Below, piece after piece: positions 63,799-64,000 of a stretch of DNA of 64,000 nt. Below the pieces are notes generated by a model, which saw nothing but the letters and a program-made list of their open reading frames with translations, ran no database searches and was not told the DNA's origin. This DNA is from Microbacterium sp. 1.5R. GTDB lineage: Bacteria > Actinomycetota > Actinomycetes > Actinomycetales > Microbacteriaceae. The stretch spans positions 2,294,001 to 2,358,000 of the forward strand of contig NZ_CP018151.1 in assembly GCF_001889265.1 (NCBI RefSeq), read 5' to 3'. Both the position numbers and the translations under genes were made by a program. Every line of letters begins with the position of its first letter. Position 1 is the first letter of the stretch.

Positions 63799-64000
63799 GC
63801 CTTCGACGCGATCGCACCCGGTCGTCAATGCTGTGGGCAGCGTGGGCCGACGCCCTCGGATTCATATCCGAACTGACATCGCCCGAGAATTTTCGGCGGC
63901 GCACCGGCGGCCGCGATCTGACCTTCCCGATGGCGTGGAGTCGTATCATAGGCGGCCGAATGGGTGTACGCGTCAACCTTCCCGAAGGGTGCTACTCCGA
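63795..64000 (+). CDS. ADP-ribosylglycohydrolase family protein, 5' part only
   Basis: The GTG at 63795 overlaps the DarT-like stop. The visible 68 residues are typical of the ADP-ribosyl(dinitrogenase reductase) glycohydrolase family: WAAWADALGFISEL resembles the GDALG-x-x-x-E start, and MAWSRIIGGRMGVRVNLPEGCYS precedes the expected DDT metal motif, which is cut by the window end. The protein would remove ADP-ribose from a target, making it a plausible antidote to the neighbouring transferase. Confidence 0.75.
   Translation, partial: MSLRRDRTRSSMLWAAWADALGFISELTSPENFRRRTGGRDLTFPMAWSRIIGGRMGVRVNLPEGCYS

Overview
The window looks like chromosomal DNA of a high-GC actinobacterium, most likely family Microbacteriaceae and close to Microbacterium. 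The basis is about 65-70% GC-style codon use, an rrn operon with actinobacterial TTGAGAACT boxA elements and no spacer tRNA, a release factor 2 gene without a programmed frameshift, PriA-type HisA, and DUF2510, SatD, DUF4184 and septum-formation families. The species cannot be fixed from the window alone.

Layout. At 1-302 is the N-terminus of a Gly/Arg-rich repeat protein that runs off the left edge. At 333-6019 is a complete minus-strand rrn operon (two promoters, leader, 16S, spacer, 23S, 5S, terminator). At 6.2-12.0 kb are single genes: a CoA-transferase, a DUF4184 membrane protein, tyrS, a SatD/membrane-protein pair and a DUF1349 protein. At 12.0-18.7 kb is a six-gene arginine operon, argCJBDFH, in which every junction overlaps. 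At 18.9-22.0 kb is a TPP-riboswitch-controlled thiamine salvage operon: thiM plus one gene encoding ThiE, ThiD and TenA fused in a single chain. At 22.0-31.2 kb are an NAD(P)-dependent epimerase, a DUF402 protein, pheST and a glutamate-type ABC importer (gluABCD). At 31.2-34.3 kb is a response regulator, histidine kinase and TAXI binding lipoprotein cluster without TRAP permeases. At 34.3-37.2 kb are a SpoU methyltransferase and infC-rpmI-rplT, with infC starting at ATC, plus a DUF1844 gene. At 37.3-42.9 kb is a his cluster (hisC-hisB-hisH ... hisA-sseB) split by an oppositely oriented MinD/ParA-like gene. At 43.0-46.7 kb are lexA, a divergent LysM protein, an S9 peptidase and smpB. At 46.8-52.5 kb are ftsX, ftsE and prfB, with two DUF2510 paralogues inserted between ftsE and prfB. 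At 52.6-54.4 kb are an MFS exporter and a NUDIX hydrolase.

From about 54.5 kb to the right edge the content changes to an accessory, conflict-type island. It holds a GNAT-like protein, a coupled ASCH plus 673-residue GNAT-PIN-PUA-like gene pair, an HTH antitoxin with a zeta-type toxin kinase, a perfect 24-bp inverted repeat, and a protein with a C-terminal HEPN-like R-N-x3-H motif. It ends in a tightly coupled cassette of an SF1 helicase, a DarT-like ADP-ribosyltransferase and the start of an ADP-ribosylglycohydrolase cut by the window end. That last cassette is the best candidate for an interesting defence or toxin-antitoxin system: the transferase should modify a nucleic acid or other target and the hydrolase would remove the modification.

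All calls come from reading the sequence and translations. No database search was possible, so family names rest on recognisable motifs and gene context.
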